This document shows positions 13,244 through 24,839 of a DNA stretch of 64,000 bases, piece by piece. The notes under the pieces are model-generated. The model was not told the DNA's origin. It did not search any database and saw nothing but the letters and a program-made list of their open reading frames with translations. Made by a program: the position numbers and the translations under genes. How positions within the stretch are numbered: position 1 is the first letter of the stretch; each line of letters opens with the position of its first letter. Source of the stretch: Pleurostoma richardsiae (Eukaryota > Ascomycota > Sordariomycetes > Calosphaeriales > Pleurostomataceae); the NCBI GenBank assembly GCA_030052745.1, contig JANBVO010000026.1, positions 124,001 to 188,000 on the forward strand. The letters are read 5' to 3'.

Positions 13244-13814
13244 TTAAGATGTCTTTTCAATCCCAGCTGCGTCACTTACATCCCCAATATTGTCAAAGCA
13301 GGCAATAGCACCATCGTCAGTAACCTTAAGGCCGTCGTCTGGTAAATTAACCTTAGTAAGTGTTTGAGCCTCTAGGGGTATTACCGCTGTGGGGTACACT
13401 TACTGAGGTTAATCTGCGTGAACATATAGGCATGATTTCTTTCGCGGCAGTAGCACTGGAGGATGTTGGCGCTGCCCATCTTGCTGGCGCACGATATGCA
13501 GGAGGCAAACGCGCCCCCGCTAAGTACGTTCAACATTTGTGAGATTCCACCCCTCAAGTAGAAAAGTTTTGTAGGTGCGCGACATACTTCCTCTGCCAGG
13601 TCAGAACCCCACCGTTGTTGATGAGGCAGCGGTTCAGGTTAATGTCGGTATCAACCACACGCATGGTCCGTCTGGCGTAGCAAACGGCCTGAAACTGATC
13701 CTTAGCCTCGCCGTGGTCGACATACGCTCCATAAGGGCAGTGATCCATGTAGCCTTGTGCACCTGTCCGCTCAGCAGCAGAGAGAAGAAGGAAGATACCC
13801 GTGAGAAGAGCCAT
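13244..13814 (-). CDS. Small secreted cyanovirin-N homolog (CVNH)
   Basis: Predicted secreted carbohydrate-binding protein of 145 aa. Exons are 13814-13588, 13519-13404 and 13338-13244, with introns of 68 and 64 bp; both junctions (phase 2, phase 1) restore family sequence. Residues 1-20 form a signal peptide ending near AERTGAQG. Two CVNH half-repeats are visible: the first contains INLNRCLINNGGVLTWQRN across the first junction, then GGAFASCISC and ILQCYC; the second contains INLNDGLKV and GAIACF across the second junction. This Asn/Leu/Asn plus Gly-rich spacing with paired cysteines is diagnostic of fungal CVNH proteins, whose known members bind oligomannose glycans. The 3' end is less sure: a strong GTAAGT at 13278 could start a fourth exon instead of reading on to the TAA at 13244. 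No single open frame spans the gene, so it is easily missed. Confidence 0.75.
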
Positions 13815-16800
13815 TGGCGGCGCTGCTGTTGGGGATGCCTTCTCAACGATCTTGATCTCTGGCGACTTTATCGTCCTGTCTGACTCCGTTGAGACAAACT
13901 CTACGCATGGATATCAGGCTTTGTCCCCAGTAGATATGAGATAAACCCAAAGCTTTCTCCATCCGGACCTATTCATCGCACAAAGGCAGGCAACACAAGC
14001 AGAGTCCTACCAGGGCGTCCAACCCCTCCTGTTGCCCTTGGATGAGGAACCCGCCTGACTAATCCATCGAGCTAAAAAGGGCGAGCGCTTTTGTAGCACT
14101 CGTCAACCGCACCATGAGATACGTTCACTACAAATCTGAGCCAATGGATACTAGCTAAGCCTCTAGACTCATCTTTGCTGCAGCTCTGTGCTAATGTATA
14201 CGTCGTGCCACAACGCGGGTACGTGGCTTCCAACGGCATGTCACAGTAGCAACAAATATCAAGAACAACATCGTTTACTTCCGCTTACCATTTGTATTTG
14301 AAGAAGCTACGGCCTCTTGATCGCGTAATAATCCTAGGGCGCCCGACATTGTCGGATCTTCTTGTCAGACGCCTTTCAAGTACACTGTCGGCTACCAGGT
14401 GGTAACACAGAGCTTTTCAATGCGACGCAGAGTTACTACAAGATCCAGATTCAGAGTATACTTACGCATAGATACCCGCTTGTAAAGAAATAAAGATCTT
14501 AATACCTGCCTTGTCTCCGAGTTAGACTGCACAAAAGGCAGTTAGACTCTCTGCTTCTAAAGTGCGGCAGCGGAAACAAGAGAGAATATCGATCCCCTGG
14601 TTACGAAAGTTAATGTAGAAGGGCTAATACGGCGATAAGAAGTACTTCGGTAACATTGGTCATAAGCGCTGAACTGGTGTGTTGACAAACAACTTTCACG
14701 CTGTTTGCAAACTGCAGGGACGTTGCAATCAGGAGCTATGCTGCACTTGTGTTCCCGTCAATTATTTTCATATACTTTCATCCTCTTCGCAGCTCTGGCG
14801 CGAGGCCGCTCATCGGAAGTCTCAATCCTGCGCGAAAGCTCAGTAATTTCCAGGATGTTCTCAGCAATCGTACGGGAAATATTTGGGCGGCTGGATCACC
14901 AGAACAACCCTGTGAGCGCGACTGTGTGGAGCCGTAAAGCACAAGATCGTCTGTGAAGCGTAGGATCCTCGTGATCTCCCGTGGAGTAATTTTGTCCCCT
15001 CCATCTGTTGCTTTCTGTTAGCGAGGTCTGTCCACGAGTGACCCAAAAACGGCAGCCGACGCGACTCACCCGGATATATCACAGATTGAGGGCTATCCAA
15101 TGGTAGAGACAGTCCCTTCATCTATATCGAGCATTATTGCCTCCGTACCCATAGGCCGCTAGCAAGTGCAGTGGTTATAGGTATTCTCGTGGCTATTGCA
15201 ACGCCGTCTGTGCTGATGACAAAAATCATCAGATGCACCTTCCGCTGAACGAGGACTTTCAGGAGCAAGAGCACCTATGAAGTCCCTGGCTCTTGTAGTT
15301 TTTGAAAGAGACTGGGACGAATCAACTTGAGATCATTTGGTTCATGGGCACCATGGCTACACCCGTACGCGGCGAGGCGGTGATCGCAAGTGTACTACCA
15401 CCGCTAAGAATTCCATATTCCCGGCAAAGAAGTGAATTGAGGCGTACTGTCTTCGCCTGCTCTAATAGTCTCAAAATGCTACACGAGAGACGCTCGATGG
15501 CCGAGCAGTGCTCCATGGACGGCGGTATTTACAAGACTGCAACATCAGGCAGTAGTGGGATGGGATGGCGTGGCTACCTTCATCGCTTCGAGCGGCAAGA
15601 AGATGTCTAACGTCACAGTCACCCTAATCTCCTGGTTTAGCCTAAAGTTCAGGCTCTCCTTAGAGGCTATCCGACGACGGGTAGCGGTTAGTGAGTATAC
15701 AGAGGTCTGCCAAACGCGAAATTCTCAATCACTTCCCGAGGTGGACCGTATAAAGCCTCACATCAAGGTTAATAGACCTATCCAACCATGTCGGCAATGT
15801 ACACAGAGGAGGTCGCTTGTTGGCGACTGACGCTTCATGTTGTGTCACGGTACGGACGAAAGCGGAGGCCTGCTGTAGAGAATATACCGGAACAAGTCTT
15901 CAACGTGGTCACAGAAGTCTTCCGTGTCAGCTCCACGATTGATTGAGGCTAAGTCGCAGGCAGAATTTTCGTGGATTTCCTTAAATTCGAGGCATTTATT
16001 ATGAACCAAGAGCAGTCGCCACTGTCCTTATGCAAAGGTCAATCTCGGCTTCGCAGCCTTTTGACCTTGACATGTGCAAGCGTTGAACTCGGTGACAGGG
16101 CTGCCTCCAAATTCTGGGGACTCCAATTCCGAACACATTTCTCGGTGGTTCAATTGGCTAGGAAGACATGATAGACATGGGCTCTCCTCACTTCACCTTC
16201 TAGCGAGCTTGAACTTCCTGAGGATTTAGCAGAGTCCGCGGGAGTTACTTCGATTTCTTTTTTGATGGTTTCAAGAATAATTTTCACCTATTACTTGGAT
16301 TTCGGCAGCTGGAATCGTCAGAAGTCAAACCGGCCCGAGGAGTCCTTGCCGGCACTACAGGCGCATCATCATCCAAATAGTAGAATGCGTTCGGGGCATC
16401 TGCCCTCGAAAAGCTGCAGATAATTAGCTTCTATCACGGCTCTGGATACGCCCGTCATGGTCATGGAGAAAGCTAACGTTGCATTGGATGACAGTCGCAG
16501 AGCGCCCGTCTTTCAATTTAATAGTGACGGACAGATCGCTGAAGACTGCCACAAAAGATGGAGACTCAAGTGCTTCTAACTGCTAATTTATTTGACTACG
16601 CTCCGTAGCTGGTTAGGGTCAACGCACAGTAGAGCAAATTCAGTAGAGCAAACTGCTCGATTCTCGAGAACATCTACTCAACTCATTATGACACCGTGGT
16701 TCGTCATGTGCGAACAGTCACGGGCAGATCAAACACGATGCCAAAGACCTGGCTGGTCAAAGTGAAGTATAATCTCTCCACCTGGAGAGCCATCCCCCTT

Positions 16801-16828
16801 GAACACATCTCTGAGACCACCACTTGCC
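13815..16828. other. 3-kb gene-poor interval
   Basis: Only short frames without recognisable domains (for example 14705-14956 and 15302-15610, plus strand) are present. It presumably holds the promoter of the CVNH gene at its left end and the terminator of the alpha/beta hydrolase at its right end. I see no transposon ends or arrays. Confidence 0.45.
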
Positions 16829-18019
16829 TCAAATCACTTCTGCCAACCAGTCATGGACTGCCGCATGTACCTCCGGCGCGGACTCGTGTGTCAAGATGCC
16901 ATGGCCAGTCTTGGGTGCCACAAAATAGGAGAACTTGTCGACTTCGGGAAAAGATTCCTTCGCGGCAGCTAGGTTATCCGCGCACGTCCCAAATTTCGTA
17001 TTACAGAAGATCGCGTCCTCATCCCCTGAAATCACCATCACAGGGCCCTTGTATCTCGAGATACCGACCGCAGCGCTAAGAGATGCATACTCCCCCGGCG
17101 TGACGACATCGCGGTTCTCCCAGTCGAGCCGCGCAAGTTCTTGGTCATAGGCCCCGTGGTACAATGAATTTGTACTCGTGCCTTCTGTCGCGGCGGTAAG
17201 ATAACCGAGAGGCAGGTTTGCGAAATGCGGCTTCTGCAACACACGTCTAGCTGGGATGAAGTGCATGAGCAGGACGGCGGCAGGCATGAAAAGTCGACCA
17301 CTGTATCCTGTCAGAACGTAGGCGTCGGCATCATCAGGATACAGTCGGGAGAGGGCCAAGCCTAGGAGGCTTCCATAGGAGAAGCCACCGACTACTATCT
17401 TGTCGAATTTCGTGTTCAAGGCTGAGGGGAGTCCTGGGCCAGACCGGATGGTCTGGATGATCTGGTGGGTGATCTCAATCTGGATGGCTGTCTGCATTGT
17501 GCCGATGGGGTCATCAGGCCTGGTTGACTTCCCCGTGCCCAGCCGGTCGAGAGCAAGTGTATAGTATTCCCTGCTGGCTGCATAGGCTTGCCAATTGCAC
17601 TTCTCGGCATAGCCGTAGCAGCTCCAGACACCTTTATGGAAGGTGTTCCCCGGAAGGAGGATTTGAAGGATATTGGAGTTATTCGCTGCCGCAAGCGTGG
17701 CCTGCTTCTGCTCGAGGACGTGAATGGCGTCTCCCGGCAGATAGGGCTCGCAGAACGTGCCACTGATTTCGAAGGTCCCACTGACGGTGCTTGAGCCCTC
17801 TACAACATGCGCCGGCCCCCCTGACAGTGAGTCCTTCACGTAGTTCACCAGATCCAGCTCGTCAGATGGGTCAGGAGAACCCTCCCAAACGTAGTGCTCA
17901 GCAGTGGCCGTGACTGTGAAGGTCACCTCAGTGCACCGGGGTGGTGTTGTGGCTGCCCCGGGGGTAAAATAACGTAGTGCTTCTAAAATCATGAGTAAAA
18001 GGGGGGCCACGGCATGCAT
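16829..18019 (-). CDS. Secreted alpha/beta-hydrolase
   Basis: Single-exon protein of 396 aa with a hydrophobic N-terminal signal (residues 1-23). The nucleophile elbow is GFSYG with Ser214. The acid residue probably lies in VISGDEDAIF (Asp333/Asp335), and the catalytic His is in KTGHGIL (His373), so the Ser-Asp-His triad is complete and correctly ordered. Six or more cysteines (C29, C90, C134, C141, C339, C346) suit an extracellular disulphide-bonded enzyme. Substrate cannot be told from sequence; ester or peptide hydrolysis are the usual activities of this family. No neighbouring gene suggests a pathway: it stands alone between two long gene-poor stretches. Confidence 0.85.
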   Translation of the reverse strand: MHAVAPLLLMILEALRYFTPGAATTPPRCTEVTFTVTATAEHYVWEGSPDPSDELDLVNYVKDSLSGGPAHVVEGSSTVSGTFEISGTFCEPYLPGDAIHVLEQKQATLAAANNSNILQILLPGNTFHKGVWSCYGYAEKCNWQAYAASREYYTLALDRLGTGKSTRPDDPIGTMQTAIQIEITHQIIQTIRSGPGLPSALNTKFDKIVVGGFSYGSLLGLALSRLYPDDADAYVLTGYSGRLFMPAAVLLMHFIPARRVLQKPHFANLPLGYLTAATEGTSTNSLYHGAYDQELARLDWENRDVVTPGEYASLSAAVGISRYKGPVMVISGDEDAIFCNTKFGTCADNLAAAKESFPEVDKFSYFVAPKTGHGILTHESAPEVHAAVHDWLAEVI

Positions 18020-20206
18020 ATTTGAGGCTGATGCGGAAGAAGAGGGCAGATATTGCGCATGCGATTACTCGACCATATACAAAACTACGAAACAGCGCAC
18101 CGTGACAATGGGCCTACAGCTTTAAATATCCCTTGCCGAAGCGGGGCAGAGTCAAGGTCAGTCAGCATCTCCCAGCAGCAATCCTGTTCAGCCACTCACA
18201 GGGAAACTGGCCGGGCTTGGCAAAACGCCGATACTGACATTAGATGTAGGTCCCCGGGAAGGGGGGTTTTGGGTTCATAAGTAATCAGCATCTGTGACGC
18301 TGCCCAGCTCCGCCTTTTCCCGCTGCATTGGTCAGACCAGATGGCGGCGCGAGCGGTAAGATGCTTAAAGCGGCCGCCGGATCCGTCCGACAACTGCTGC
18401 TGATTATTGAGCACGCTGCCCTGTTGGCTATCCCGAAGGCCATCGGTGGATGCGAGACCAAGGGGCGCACCCATCAAGCCTGACGAGGGTTGGCCGTGAA
18501 CGTGCGACGACTCTCTCGGCATGTTTGGCTGTCGCTGAGATCAGAGCTACATTCTTTTCAGATGCAGCAAAATGTGAGGCGGACATGTACAATACATGAA
18601 GAAATGATCCATGCATTACTGCTGGACGAGAGTTCTCACTCAGCTCCTGGATATGTGTCGCGATATCCATCGCGCCCGTGACCGAAAGGCGTTCGGTACC
18701 GGCATTCACCACATGACCAGCTGGCATCCTTCACCTTTTAGTCAGCCCTGACAGTTAATAAATTTGCTTCTAGCCAAGACTCCCTAGAAATCAAGATTGT
18801 CTAGCAGTTCGCAGTCGAAACGTCGTCCAACTCGGGTCTATATTTGTGTATGATAAGCCCAAGTTGATACCTGAAAGGTAAACCTCGGCTACATAGCTAA
18901 CAAACACCAGGAGAGGAAAACATCAATAGGTCCGATGCGACGATATCCGAATCTCTGCATTAAATACTCGGGTCTAGATCATCCTCGAGATATTACTGGT
19001 CCATCGCCTGAGCGGGGGAAAGAAACAATGGTCAACCACGCTAAATTACAGAATGTCTTCCATGAGCAGCCTCGATAAAGTTCTGTCTAGCAAGTTGTTA
19101 GGTGCGTGCCTGGTAAGTACAAGGTATTGACACATCTTGAAGACGTGGCGGATCCGACGCAGCTACAATACCTATCAACCTAGGTTGACACTCCGATCCA
19201 AAGAAAAGGACCTATCCACGAATCAGGCGATTGCGTTAGTTCTGATCAAGCTCGTCGTATGCCTTACCCTATGGCAGAGATTTGGCAATCATTCCCGTGT
19301 TTTTCCCGTCGCTGGGCTACCTTCAGAGCACCCACGGGTTCCTCGTCCCGAAGTCGGAAGAGGATATCAGACCAAGCAAACAGGCCTCTGCCAAAAGCTT
19401 GACAGAGACGCCCTTAGTTCCTAGTACAAACGAGCCCGTTGACCAAGTTGTGCTAAGGTCCCGTCCCAAACGACGTTATCTTCCAAAGTAAAGCAGGAAC
19501 AGCATCTAATCATGAGATGGTCGATTTGGGTGAACCCGACCCGACATAGCTCGCCGTGGCAATTCCAGAATTTCAAGACAGCAAAGTGGCTGCTTGTGTG
19601 CTTATGATTTAATCGGTCCCAGAAAGTCTTCAAAGTCTTGATCGAGGCCGTGCTCCTTGAGAAGGCTCTCCATACATCGCATATTCTATGACCAGGCGAC
19701 GTGGCGCATCAGCGGCCTCATAAGAGAGGACATCATTAGGGACATGAGAAGATTCAGTGAAGAATGGTATTCAACCGCTGTGTTCGTGTGCATGTGTGTA
19801 TGCTCGAGACAAAACAGCGTGTTGCACACGGTCTTCTGCCCGTAACCCTAGGGGACCTCTCACGTTGACACAAACGTAGGCCATCGCCAGGGCACTTTAT
19901 TCACGGAAAGCTGTGGTCATACTCGACGTCTTTAGCTGGCTTGACACGATCCCGTAGCAGGCGATTTTGTAAGTCAATTGATGGTGATTTAGGTACGATT
20001 GCACCTCGCATTGTGCAAGCCTTCTGAGCTCGAGGAACATACATATAGTTGCGTCATGGATCGTCAATATCATTGTCGTTTACGTGGACATGCTGATTCT
20101 GCGTGTATCGAGATTTACCTATGCTAAATAAGACATGCGAAATCTTGTGGCATCTGTATATGCGAGCCTGGCAGATCCTACTAGGCAAGAGAATTCCTTA
20201 CACGCC
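18020..20206. other. Intergenic, no supported gene
   Basis: 2.2 kb between the hydrolase start and the 3' end of the DAL5-type permease. Open frames here are short and shadow-like, without domains. The first few hundred bases are the hydrolase promoter. Confidence 0.45.
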
Positions 20207-21926
20207 TTACAGGGCGTATCGAAACATTGGCTGGTAGAGAAGTTAGTGATTGTAAAGCGTAGGCGGGCTGGTTTGAAACTTACATTCTGGCCCTCGGAGG
20301 CACCTTCAAACGCCTTGATGTTACACTCTCTATTCAGAGATTCAATCTCAGCATCGCTCTTGCCGTTGAGAACCTCTTCCCTCTTCTTATTCTCCATTGC
20401 GTAGACTACACGGAGCACAAGAGGCAGGGTGCAGTGTAGGGAGAATGTAATGAGCATAGCAATGACGCCATGACGATAGCCCGGTGCTTCGTATGACTTG
20501 AAAGTTTGGGGTCCTATACTTTGTCAGTCGAAAGAAGGGACATGAGATACAATGGTTGTACCGACCGGAGATCTGACCGGCGCAGTAGATGACGAAGATG
20601 AGGCCAGAGGCGAACGTGCGCTTGGTGCTTCCAGCAATGTTAGAGGCCATTATTCCCAAGTTGATCTGGTAGCCGACGCTGAAGCTCGAGATGAGCCAGA
20701 TTCCAACTAGGCGTCCCCAGCTATTTCTCTCATCCAACTGGTTGATGAGAACGGTGCCAATAATGGGGGGAATCTGCGCAGCTGACATAACGACAAGTCT
20801 CGAGTTCGGGACCTTGTGGACTATATAGCCGGCGATGAGACCGAACCCGGCCTGAAAGATGCCGTACGGCATGTTCAGGAGCGCTACTTGCAGCGAAGTG
20901 AATCCGAAACCCTTCATGATCAGTGACTGGAAGGTGAGCGCTCCTCCGCAGAAGGCGTTGCAAAAGGCAATTAGGGCGATCAACCAGATCTTGATGTCAG
21001 TGAAGGCCTCGAGGATCTGGGAGCGCTCGATGACCCTTGTCTTGGTACCGGCCTTGTTGTTCACGACTCTCTGCAGCGCGGTGACCTTCTCGTCATCAGA
21101 GAGCCATCTGGCCGTGGCCGGGTTGTCCGGGACGATGTACAAGAAGACAAGACCCCAGAGGAAAGTGATAGCACCTAGAATGAGGAAGATGTATTTCCAT
21201 GGGCTGAGCGAACCTGAAATGTGGCCGATTCCGAACGTAACAATACCATTGATGGTGCTGAAGATGCCAAGGGTGGCAACCCAAAGCGAAGCACGGGACG
21301 CTTGCTCCTGCTGTGTGTACCAGGTGCTAGTCAGGGTCACAAATCCAGGAGCGATGGTGGCCTCGAAGGCGCCGAGGAAGAAACGGCACGTCGCGAGGCC
21401 CCCAAAGGAGCTGCAAGATGCGGTGATCATGAGCATGATGCCCCAGAACGCGATGTTACCTCCCAGGAACTTAGCGATGGGAAAGCGCTGCATCAGAGCG
21501 ACGCCGGGGTACTCGGCGAAGAGGAATCCGAAGAAAAAGATGGACGAAGTCCACGAGAACTGCTGGCCGACGAGATGATTATCGGTAATGATGCCGAAAA
21601 CGGACGAAACACTCAGGGTGAGCTTGTCGATGAACTGCAGACCTGTCGTCCTCATGGCTGGTCAGAAAAAAGCATCTCCATGGACGTTTTGCCGTGAACT
21701 AACCGAAAGTGACGCAGAGCAGGGGAAGAAGGTAGAGGTCAATCTTTCTCAATACCTTCTTGGCCACGGCAGGCTCTGCTTCGCCGATAGCAAGGGCCTG
21801 AATAGCATATTCTCCAGCCTCATCGTTGATTTTAATGGCATTCTTCTCCAGAGTCTCCCCTTCGTCAGCGTCGACTGGCCTAACGCCGTCCTGAGCATCG
21901 TTGGCGGTCTTCTCGACGTCGGTCAT
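20207..21926 (-). CDS. MFS permease, DAL5/allantoate (anion:cation symporter) type
   Basis: Plasma-membrane transporter of 517 aa with about 12 membrane segments. Exons are 21926-21704, 21642-20566, 20513-20284 and 20230-20207; introns are 61, 52 and 53 bp and the total of 1,554 nt closes in frame. The last exon encodes only PMFRYAL, matching the usual C-terminal N-x-x-F-R-Y ending of this family. Family marks include KIDLYLLPLL before the first helix, LDKLTL-like FIDKLTLS, FEATIAPG, and the central LYIVPDNPATARWL loop. Known members carry allantoate, ureidosuccinate, nicotinate, pantothenate or similar organic anions; the actual substrate is not determined. The gene is transcribed away from the ADAL-type deaminase, and the two share a 675-bp promoter region. 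The donor GTCGGT at 20565 is slightly atypical. Confidence 0.88.
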
Positions 21927-22601
21927 CCTTCCGGCTGCTACTCACTAATACAGAGAACTGTCACTGGGCAGGTATTTTGTTTCGGCGTCGGGATAGGATT
22001 GCCTCTTATCTCCCGGACCGGCCCCATCAACGTTCCATGTACCCAATGCCCATCACGGAGCTTAATCGGCAGCCCTCTGGTGTATCCACAATGTTCATCA
22101 CCCGCTCAACCCATGCTCATGCCGCCCAGGTGGTCTTATCAGTCGAATATTGGAGCATAGGTCCGGCGCTTTGGCGAGCCGGCCGGCAATCTTACCAATA
22201 ATGAGATAACTCGGCGTCCTAAGCCGCAGGAGGATATAACACGGAGACCGTGAACCTTGCCGGGCGTCGACCTCTTGCACCAATCATACCCAGCTCAGGC
22301 CCGGCGCCACACCGCTTTCAACAACTATGCCGCTCTCGCCAGAGTCAAGATACTTCTTAGCGGTGCAACTACATCCTTCGTGGGGGCACTTCTCTGCTTC
22401 CCCCGGCTCATCTCTTCATCCTGCCATGCTACGGACAGCCCGCATCAATTTTCAATCCGATTTCGGCGTCGTGGTAACACCCAGCATACAGGTAAGCCAC
22501 TGTGGTTGCATGAAAATCTAGATCGCAACGCGAACTCACTGAAAGTCGCCTATGGGCTACTGGTATTTCTTTCTTGCTCATAACCGTCCCGGTATAGGTC
22601 A
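21927..22601. promoter_or_regulatory. Shared divergent promoter region, permease / deaminase
   Basis: 675 bp separate the starts of two oppositely transcribed genes, so the region must contain both promoters. Polypyrimidine runs and CCAAT/ATTGG-like words are scattered through it, but no single strong motif was assigned. Confidence 0.45.
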
Positions 22602-23969
22602 ATGGGCACCATGGCACCTCTTGACGCTGCCGAGCTACGCCGATTTTGCATATCGTTGCCAAAAGTTGTGAGTTGTGAGCCGTGCCGTCTAGCCTAGGGA
22701 TCGGCTGAGATTCATTCTGACCTGGAAGCAGGAACTACACGCCCACCTGACGGGCTCGATCTCGCGGGATACTTTGCATGCAACATGGGCGACAGCAAAG
22801 GATAAGGACCCCAGCCTTAACATGGAGGATCCCAATATCGCCCTCGAGCAGATATGGCAGACAACCTCGTACGTTGTCATCACAATCCAGCCTAAAAGAC
22901 GCGTAAATCTCACATGTGCAACAATGGAGCTTCTTCCATATGTTCACTAAATATATCTACAAACTAGTCAACAACGAAAAGGCCGTACGAGCCTCTACCT
23001 TGGACGTGCTTTGCGCCTTTGAAGAGGATGGTGTCATGCATCTCGAGCTTCGGACAACTCCTCGAGCTGGGCCAGGTGAGTTCGGGTGACTTAGAGGAGA
23101 TAGTATGCAGCTGATTAGAAATTAGATATGACAAAGGATCGCTATGTCAAAACAGTTCTAGATGCAATGTCCGAGTTTAACGCAAGGTCCAAGACGATGC
23201 AAACGTTCCTGATATTATCAATGGACCGGCGTAATACGTTTGAGCAGGCCATGGAGGCGGTTGGCTTGGCCATCAAGTACAAAAATGCCGGCGTTGTGGG
23301 TATCGACCTCTGTGGTGACTACAAGGTACTTTCCGTTGTCACAAAGCCCACGGTGCTCTCTCACAAGGTACAACAGGTCGGAGACGCTCGCATCCTGGGA
23401 CCTTGCTTCGCCAAAGCCAAGGCAGCTGGACTGCACGTCACTATACATTTCGGTGAGACGGCCCACGGCTACTCGGAGCTCGAAACGCTGCTTTCATATG
23501 GGCCCGAGAGGCTCGGGCACGTTATCTACATCACCCCCGAGGTGAAGCAGGAGATCATCCGACGGAAGTTGGGCATTGAAATCTGTATGACCACCAATGT
23601 CGTAGGGAAGCACGTCAAGTCCTTTGCAGAGCACCATCTCAAGGAATGGTTGGAAGAAGAATGCTCGATCGCTCTCTGTGTACGCCGGACTCCTTTCCTG
23701 CTGCTGAAGTTGGGATGGAGGCTAACACAAACTGGTAGACGGATGATGTCGGCGTGGTGGAATCCCCATCGTCCAACGAATTCTTCCTTGCCGGGGAACA
23801 TCTATGTCTATCGTACGAGAGACTATGGGGAATAGCGCTTGGTTCTATTGACAGATGCTTTGTGGAGGAAGACCGGAAGGAGCTCCTTCGAAAGAAGCTG
23901 TGGGATTGGAAAGAGAACGTAGGCAGCTACTGGCTTGCGAGTCCACCAGGGTCGAACCATCTTCAGTAG
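22602..23969 (+). CDS. ADAL-type adenosine deaminase-like protein (N6-methyl-AMP deaminase family)
   Basis: Zinc-dependent aminohydrolase. Known ADAL/MAPDA enzymes convert N6-methyl-AMP to IMP. Exons are 22602 (or 22611)-22667, 22732-22868, 22930-23075, 23126-23679 and 23739-23969; from the ATG at 22611 the product is 374 aa and all phases agree. Exon 2 opens with ELHAHLTGSIS, almost identical to the ADAL metal-binding signature and unlike the HLEG form of adenine deaminases. Later motifs are YLELRTTPR-like LELRTTPR, HFGE (catalytic Glu), PERLGHVIY (metal His) and LCTDDVGV across the last intron, supplying the Asp pair. The C-terminal IDRCFVEEDRKELLRKKLW also matches ADAL. The start is ambiguous: ATGs at 22602 and 22611 are in frame, and the second has the better CACCATGG context. 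It lies 267 bp upstream of an APRT gene on the same strand, pointing to purine salvage. Confidence 0.88.
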
Positions 23970-24200
23970 CGCTAGATAAAAGTTACCGTCGGGCGTTTTC
24001 AACCCGCTGCCAGTAGTACATTGCGTATGCACACAGCGCCCCCGCATGTTAGAGCAGGGATAGCGGGCTGTGGGGACCGGCGTTCCACACGACGCCGGTG
24101 GGGTTTCCGATAGCGCTCCGGTCGCTCATTTTCCGTCGACATCAACAACACGATCCCGAGTTGGTGAGACTGACTCCTCTTCATTCTGAACTTCGAAGCG

Positions 24201-24206
24201 TATAAA
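24201..24206 (+). promoter_or_regulatory. TATA box of the APRT gene
   Basis: TATAAA lies only 31-36 bp upstream of the ATG at 24237. If used, it implies a very short mRNA leader or a start at a later ATG; residue 15 is the next Met. Confidence 0.4.
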
Positions 24207-24236
24207 ATAGATTTTCGTGTTCAAGCTCACACCGCG

Positions 24237-24839
24237 ATGGATCCTGCCGGCCTCGACCTCATCCTTTCCAGCGTAGTCATGTACCGGGACCACCCGGTTC
24301 CTGGCCATCGATTTGCGGACGTTTTCCCCATCTTCCGCTCGCCTGCTGCCACGAGAGCTCTCGTGGACGGCTTCATCACCCACATCAAATTCAAACACGA
24401 CATCTCCTCGATACACGCTATTGTCTGCCTCGAGGCCAGAGGATGGTTCTTCGCTCCGCTCATAGCCTACGAGCTCGGCCTACCGTTCGTTCCCATCCGC
24501 AAAAAGGGCAAGCTCCCTGGCGGTGTGTTCAGGGTGTCCTACAAGAAGGACTACGAAGACGATGTTCTAGAGATGAAGGACGACAGTTTCCAAGGGGTTG
24601 GAGAAGAGTCACGTGAGGGTGAAAAGGTCCGAGTGTTACTTATAGACGACCTGGTCGCCTTTGGTGGCAGTGCTGAGGCGGGGAAGCGCCTTGTAGAGAA
24701 GCTTGGTGGAGAGGTATGCGAGTGCCTTTTTATCTTTGAGATCCCCAGGTTGCGGGGAAAGGTAGAGGAAAAGTTGGGAAATACCCCGATCTGGTCGCTG
24801 ATCCCCTTAACGGAGGACGTCCTGTCGAAACTGAAGTAA
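24237..24839 (+). CDS. Adenine phosphoribosyltransferase (type I PRTase), divergent PRPP loop
   Basis: Converts adenine plus PRPP to AMP in purine salvage; cytosolic. The 200-aa product is intronless and near the normal APRT length. Residues 25-34 (RFADVFPIFR) match the APRT RDF/FPIF hood; residues 64-95 carry the adenine-site signature CLEARGWFFAPLIAYELGL and the VPIRKKGKLPG segment. The PRPP-binding loop at residues 132-145 is VLLIDDLVAFGGSA: the two acidic residues are kept, but the usual Thr of the DDLLATGGT motif is Phe142, and the final Thr is Ser. That departure suggests altered kinetics or substrate range, or a paralog beside a canonical copy elsewhere. It follows the ADAL-type deaminase in the same direction, 267 bp apart. 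Confidence 0.88.
   Translation: MDPAGLDLILSSVVMYRDHPVPGHRFADVFPIFRSPAATRALVDGFITHIKFKHDISSIHAIVCLEARGWFFAPLIAYELGLPFVPIRKKGKLPGGVFRVSYKKDYEDDVLEMKDDSFQGVGEESREGEKVRVLLIDDLVAFGGSAEAGKRLVEKLGGEVCECLFIFEIPRLRGKVEEKLGNTPIWSLIPLTEDVLSKLK

Noticed and set aside
15302-15830. Overlapping plus-strand frames near 15.3-15.8 kb
   Set aside because: Considered as a possible transposase remnant, but no catalytic motif, inverted repeats or target duplication was seen.
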